Of a DNA stretch of 64,000 bases, positions 59,767 through 64,000 are shown piece by piece (the stretch's first letter is position 1; each line of letters begins with the position of its first letter). This stretch comes from Amphiduros pacificus. Taxonomy: Eukaryota > Annelida > Polychaeta > Phyllodocida > Hesionidae. Location of the stretch: assembly GCA_949316495.1 (NCBI GenBank), contig OX439004.1:34354904-34418903 (forward strand), read 5' to 3'. The notes beneath the pieces are model-generated. The model was not told the DNA's origin and did no database searches. It saw nothing but the letters and a program-made list of their open reading frames with translations. The translations under genes were made by a program, and so were the position numbers.

Positions 59767-61340
59767 TCCCTACCTTGGTGCAACGTCACGGGTCACGTGA
59801 CTTCCCTCGCGACCAGGGAGCCGCTGAAAACAAAGTGAACACACCTATTGCAACACGAGGTCGTCATGAAATGCTTTCACACGTGGATCGATTTTAATTG
59901 CGTTTTAAATGTTAAATAAAGGTATTTACCCAATATTATCACGACGATTTACAGCCGATCGAGTGCTATAAACGATAATAATTAAAAGCGATATAATTAA
60001 TATCATTGGCTTTATAAGCACAAAGAAATAACGAATAGACAGAGTCGTCCGCATATCCGATATTTGTTTTCATGCTTTCAATAATGGATCGTTTTGTTCT
60101 GTTCTCGACCTGCAAAGCATAATATGTGATAATATTGGGTAAATACCTTTATTTATCATTTAAAACGCAATTAAAATCAATAATAAAATTTCACTGATGG
60201 CAATTATCAGCGTTCACAGTATTGATCTTCAAGGGCATTTCGTCTTTGAGTCATGTCTTCCCATTTTGACAGAAATGCTTTCACACGTGGATCGATTTTA
60301 ATTGCGTTTTAAATGATAAATAAAGGTAGGGCTAACAACCACCAATTTTTGTCTTTGGCAATAAATAAATAATCAATAAATAAATGAACAGTTATCTATA
60401 TATGTGCTATAGTGGGGTATATCCATTAGTAAAACATGTCATAACTTTATCTTATAAAACGATGTGCGTATATGATATTCTGACAAGATTGACAAGTCAG
60501 AGTCACGTCTTTGCGCAAACAACAAGAACCATAGCCTTCGCGCACTGATCTCTTTTCAATGCTGAAAGACGAAAATTAATATATTTTCCATTAGACTTAC
60601 ATATTTGAAGAGAAGAGCTCAAAAGCTAAATTTTGAGTTGTCAATGAAGAATATCGGTCAAGAATTGACAGAGTAGTGCCTATGTTTATCTTTTTGTGAG
60701 AAGCTGGTCCTCATGCACGTGCACAATGTGACGCAATCGGGGTCAATGGGTGCAATTTTCATAACAATTTAGTTTTACCATTCATATAAACTTTTCTATG
60801 TCAAAAAGTCCACTGTTCCATTTGTTTTATGAATACAATACAATTTCATAATTATCAGCCAATCCTATGGTTGCGCGAATCCTATGGTTGTTAGCTCTAT
60901 TTACCCAATATTATCATGGGGATTTACGGCAAATCGAGTGCTATAAACGATAATAATTAAAAGGGATATAATTATAATATCTTTGGCTGCAATACACAAA
61001 GAAATATTCTACCACGTGTTTGTTTTGACACTAAGTTCAAGGACGTCACGTACATGTACATCATATTACAAAGTATTCAGCAGCGATACGAAGAAATTTA
61101 TTATCATGTCAATCATGTCAATGGAAGCGTCTTGGTCCACAGATTCTAAATCTCTTTACTTTTTGTTGATATCTTGAAGCATTGCAAAGATATCACGGAA
61201 AACGTAAATGTTGAAGGTTCACAGCTGTTTCTTGTCAATGGTTGCTACGCGTTTGTTTTCAGCGGCCAGTGGCTCGCGCTCTGGTCGCCAAGCTGTGAAA
61301 TCACGTGATGCACTGAGTGACCCGGATACTCCCGGTCGAG
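59767..61340 (+). mobile_element. Palindromic element inserted in the TTAA element
   Basis: Compared with the empty site at 40581-41023, this block is extra and flanked by a 3-bp AAT duplication. Its outer parts are inverted relatives: GCGACCAGGGAGCCGCTGAA near 59810 against the complement of TTCAGCGGCCAGTGGCTCGC near 61258. A second inverted pair lies inside: ATCGATTTTAATTGCGTTTT onward at 59889-59943 and its complement at 60127-60182. A third copy of that arm starts near 60285 and is split by another insertion. It shares the TGTTCTGTTCTCGACCTGC block with the element at 6806-7594. No coding region is seen, and the superfamily is not assigned. Confidence 0.7.
60329..60897 (+). mobile_element. 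569-bp MITE with TA target duplication, innermost nested insertion
   Basis: Starts GGGCTAACAACCA and ends TGGTTGTTAGCTC (one mismatch), with TA at 60327-60328 and 60898-60899. Removing it and one TA restores AAATAAAGGTATTTACCCAATATTATCA, the sequence of the related arm at about 59914-59941, so the insertion point is exact. No coding capacity. Confidence 0.88.
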
Positions 61341-61375
61341 AATACACCAAATTGTAGAATTGATGCTTAATACCT

Positions 61376-64000
61376 TGAAGACACCATTGCTTTACCCTGT
61401 CACTCCGGTATGGTTCACTCCATTAAGCTGTGTGGGCATCTCTTGAGCAAACAGAGCGCAAGAGATGACCGGTATCTAATGGCTCTTCTACTTTGGAAGA
61501 AATTATAGGTTAATAATAAAAGGTTTCCATGGCCATACCTCTTGATGAGATAAGGTTTCCAATGCTATTCCTATTGATGAGATAAGGTTTCCAAGGCAGG
61601 ATTTTAGCTAAACTAACCATCACCCTGCACAGGTAACAGTCAGATATAATTCAAGAGGTAGTATGTTGTCATGTGACATTTAAAACCGACAATGCATATC
61701 ATGTTTATCATCAACCTTTATTGGTTTGAACAGTCAATATATTATCACATACATTACAATTCATAAATAGCAGTTTAAATTTACATTACCTAAATAGATC
61801 TGACTTCTCTATGGATTCTATGACTTGAAAGACATTAATTTGTGAGTAATCAACATAAAAGATACAAGAACATGTTCCAAGTACAATTTTTAAAATCAAT
61901 CCCCACCCAAAAATATTAGATTCAGGAACAGGCATTCCTTTCAAATGAGTTCTCAACTGTTTATTGTGTTATTATACTAGGTATTCTGTTCAGAGAAATT
62001 AATATATATTTAGTCCAAACTTCAAAGCTTTTTATTATGGGCTGTTAATTATGCTTGTATTGCATTAAACAATTCTATGGCTGAAATGCTGGATCACAAT
62101 ATTTGTACATTTTTGTCACTATAGAAATATTTCACCTCAAACAAGGTATTTGAATTATTTCTTCTGGCAAAACAGAGAAGCTTTCAAACTCAATAACAAA
62201 ACTCAAAGCTGATGTGACGAAATACACAAAAATTACCCTTTTCATATGAACTTATTTTCATAAAATAGATGCTATTCAACCAATTCTAATAACACATTTG
62301 CTATCTTTGATTTCTTATAAATCACAAACTGCAGTATGTGTTCTGTGAGTTTCAGTAACCAATAAGGCATATGATGGGCTCCAGATGCTCCCATCAAATG
62401 GATGAGATATATTGAAATGCCAATGTTATTGCCCACATATTTAAACAATGCCAAAAACTTTATGAAGAGTATGAAATCTACAACTTCAGGAGACAATGTC
62501 AAATTTGTTGCTGTGACTGAAATTGGCCTATAAAATATGACCAAAATGTTTTTGCTGACAGACAAATCAGCACACACATATACAGAGCACAAATCCACAG
62601 CTTATGTGTCCCTCAGGCTTTGGGAACTAACAAGGTGAAACCTAAAATTGAGTTTCTTTGTTTTTGATCTTTAAAAACAAGATTACTTATTTCAACATGC
62701 TTAAATAATGTCATCACAATGAACACAGCTGACCTCAACCAGCAGCAAGGTATCATGTGGTCTTGCTTGCTCAGTGCCTATTTTTAGCAATGATAGTATG
62801 TCAAGCCTACCTCTCATGATAATCATGTAGAACAAAAATGAAATACACCACTTCATGGTTGTTGAGAAATAGTTTTGTGTATTTTACAATGTCAAAGCTA
62901 CTGTCACAAGATCAGAGGTCACAAGCTCTAATTTATGTGCATTGTACACCTGCCCATGAGATCATCCTAATGAAACTTCAGATGATTTCACTTGCACATT
63001 ATGTGTGTGATAAATATGCATTCCCCAAAGCCTGGCACATTTTAAGTTAGGATATCATTTTATTGTTTTAAATATAAATTATCTTAATTAAAGAAACCAT
63101 TAGTTGGAGAATAATCTTAAATTACTTTAGGTCAAACCACAGGTATCAAATATGTTTTTTCCCAGTGAGGTGTTCAGATGTTGCTTGGTGCCTTGCTATT
63201 GAACCATGCCCCAGGCTAAACAATCATTTGTTTTATAACACATTCCTGCTCACTTTACACTTACCTTTCACCAATCTCTGATATCTTTCATCAACCACCT
63301 TTATTAATTGCAAGTGGTTTAGCAGTACAAAGATTTTAACTGCCAAATCCAGTTAAGGTTAGTTGTACAATATATTTGATTTTACTCTCATCAAAGATCA
63401 CATAATATGCCTCATCATCATTTATGTCTCAAGATTCATTTTCTTCCCTAAATCACTATATATAGCAAATAAACATAGAGAAAAAATACATAACTCCACA
63501 TCCCTTTCAAAATTGGGATGGTTGGTGATAGAAGTGATGTTTTGTGTTGCATATCTCATGTAATGACATCATTGGGCAGAGGGAAGTGGCACCATTGTGA
63601 GGATAAAATACATATTTGATGGCTGCGGTCATATGTTTACATTACACAAGATCCAAGGATACACACCTATGGCTCAGCACATTCATATTTTCACTATTTC
63701 ACTGAATAGAGATTTTGATGAAAGTATTATTATTTACAATTGGATTTTTATGTACAAGAAAATACAAAATTTACAAAAGCATGTACATGTTAAGCTATGT
63801 CTATACTTAATAATCATCAACACAAACAGAAAATAAAATGGTCAGCCCTTTCACTGAATGCATTCAATTTGTAACTTTCTGCATCTCCTCAAACACAATC
63901 ATTGACTATGTTGCTTTTTAGTTTCAGCAATTATAATTTTAAAATGCAATTTATTGTTGCACTGTGTTCTTGCCAACGATACCTAGGAGCTGCCGTAAAC
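61376..64000. other. Right-hand region, no gene recognised
   Basis: AT-rich sequence whose longest reading frame (108 codons, minus strand, 62598-62272) matches nothing I know. Three copies of a ~35-bp repeat (GATAAGGTTTCCAATGC) lie at 61530-61596. TTTATT at 61717-61722 gives AATAAA on the minus strand, so the stretch to the right could be the 3' UTR of a minus-strand gene whose coding part is outside the window; that is speculative. Confidence 0.35.

Larger units (their letters stand above)
59278..61375 (+). mobile_element. TTAA-type TIR element, interrupted copy (about 0.5 kb of element, 1.57-kb insertion)
   Basis: Same family as 40581-41023. It starts AGGGATTAAGCA after TTAA (59274-59277) and ends TGCTTAATACCT before TTGA (61376-61379, an eroded TTAA). 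It keeps ~85 bp (CAGTAAATGTCTGTAAAACC onward) that the other copy lacks. The family sequence breaks off after CTTTCAAT at 59766 and resumes as ACACCAAATTGTAG at 61344, which pins down the insertion. Confidence 0.85.

Noticed and set aside
1-64000. Retrovirus, LTR element, Polinton or other capsid-bearing fossil
   Set aside because: I looked for paired LTRs, integrase, protease, capsid or polymerase signatures and saw none; all recognised mobile DNA is TIR elements, SINE-like heads and one LINE fragment.

Overview
This is an animal nuclear genome window: spliced genes with consensus GT-AG introns, AT-rich introns, and many short inverted-repeat transposons, SINE-like heads and minisatellites. 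Protein similarity (from memory, no search) and the style of the repeats suggest a lophotrochozoan, most likely a mollusc; the phylum is an inference.

Four protein-coding genes could be rebuilt exon by exon, with every junction in phase. (1) + strand, 953-15177: Tousled-like kinase (TLK), 20 exons, 778 aa. (2) - strand, 39699-28397: AVL9, the DENN-type late-secretory protein, 14 exons, 846 aa. (3) + strand, 41723-48007: PGAP3, the GPI-remodelling phospholipase, 8 coding exons, 342 aa. (4) - strand, 58495-50421: a trichohyalin-like ciliary protein that best matches CFAP210 (CCDC173), 10 exons, 558 aa. TLK and AVL9 are tail to tail, AVL9 and PGAP3 head to head, PGAP3 and CFAP210 tail to tail. 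They are not a pathway: chromatin assembly, secretion, GPI-anchor remodelling and ciliary microtubules. From 58.6 kb to the right edge no gene is recognised; a minus-strand 3' UTR entering from the right is possible.

The most unusual signal is a recurring class of minisatellite whose unit contains a gene-processing signal of the adjacent exon. The TLK exon 19 donor is repeated 19 more times (50-bp unit). The AVL9 exon 11 donor is present 15 times in all (74-bp unit). The AVL9 exon 10 acceptor is present about 20 times (45-bp unit). The PGAP3 exon 7 acceptor has four upstream copies (61-bp unit) and the exon 2 acceptor has one, 76 bp upstream. The PGAP3 stop codon with AATAAA is repeated in a 51-bp unit over 13 copies. 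Six such cases in three neighbouring genes look like a genome-level tendency.

Mobile DNA: three TTAA-flanked inverted-repeat elements of other kinds (7937-8543, 18457-18888, and a family present at 40581-41023 and 59278-61375). The last copy holds a 1.57-kb palindromic insertion, which itself holds a 569-bp TA-flanked MITE, giving three nested levels, and the empty site is visible in each case. A 629-bp TA-flanked element in TLK intron 6 carries a tiny SAP-motif reading frame. CFAP210 intron 1 holds three different inverted-repeat elements side by side. A 5'-truncated LINE 3' end lies in PGAP3 intron 5. No retrovirus, LTR element or Polinton was recognised.
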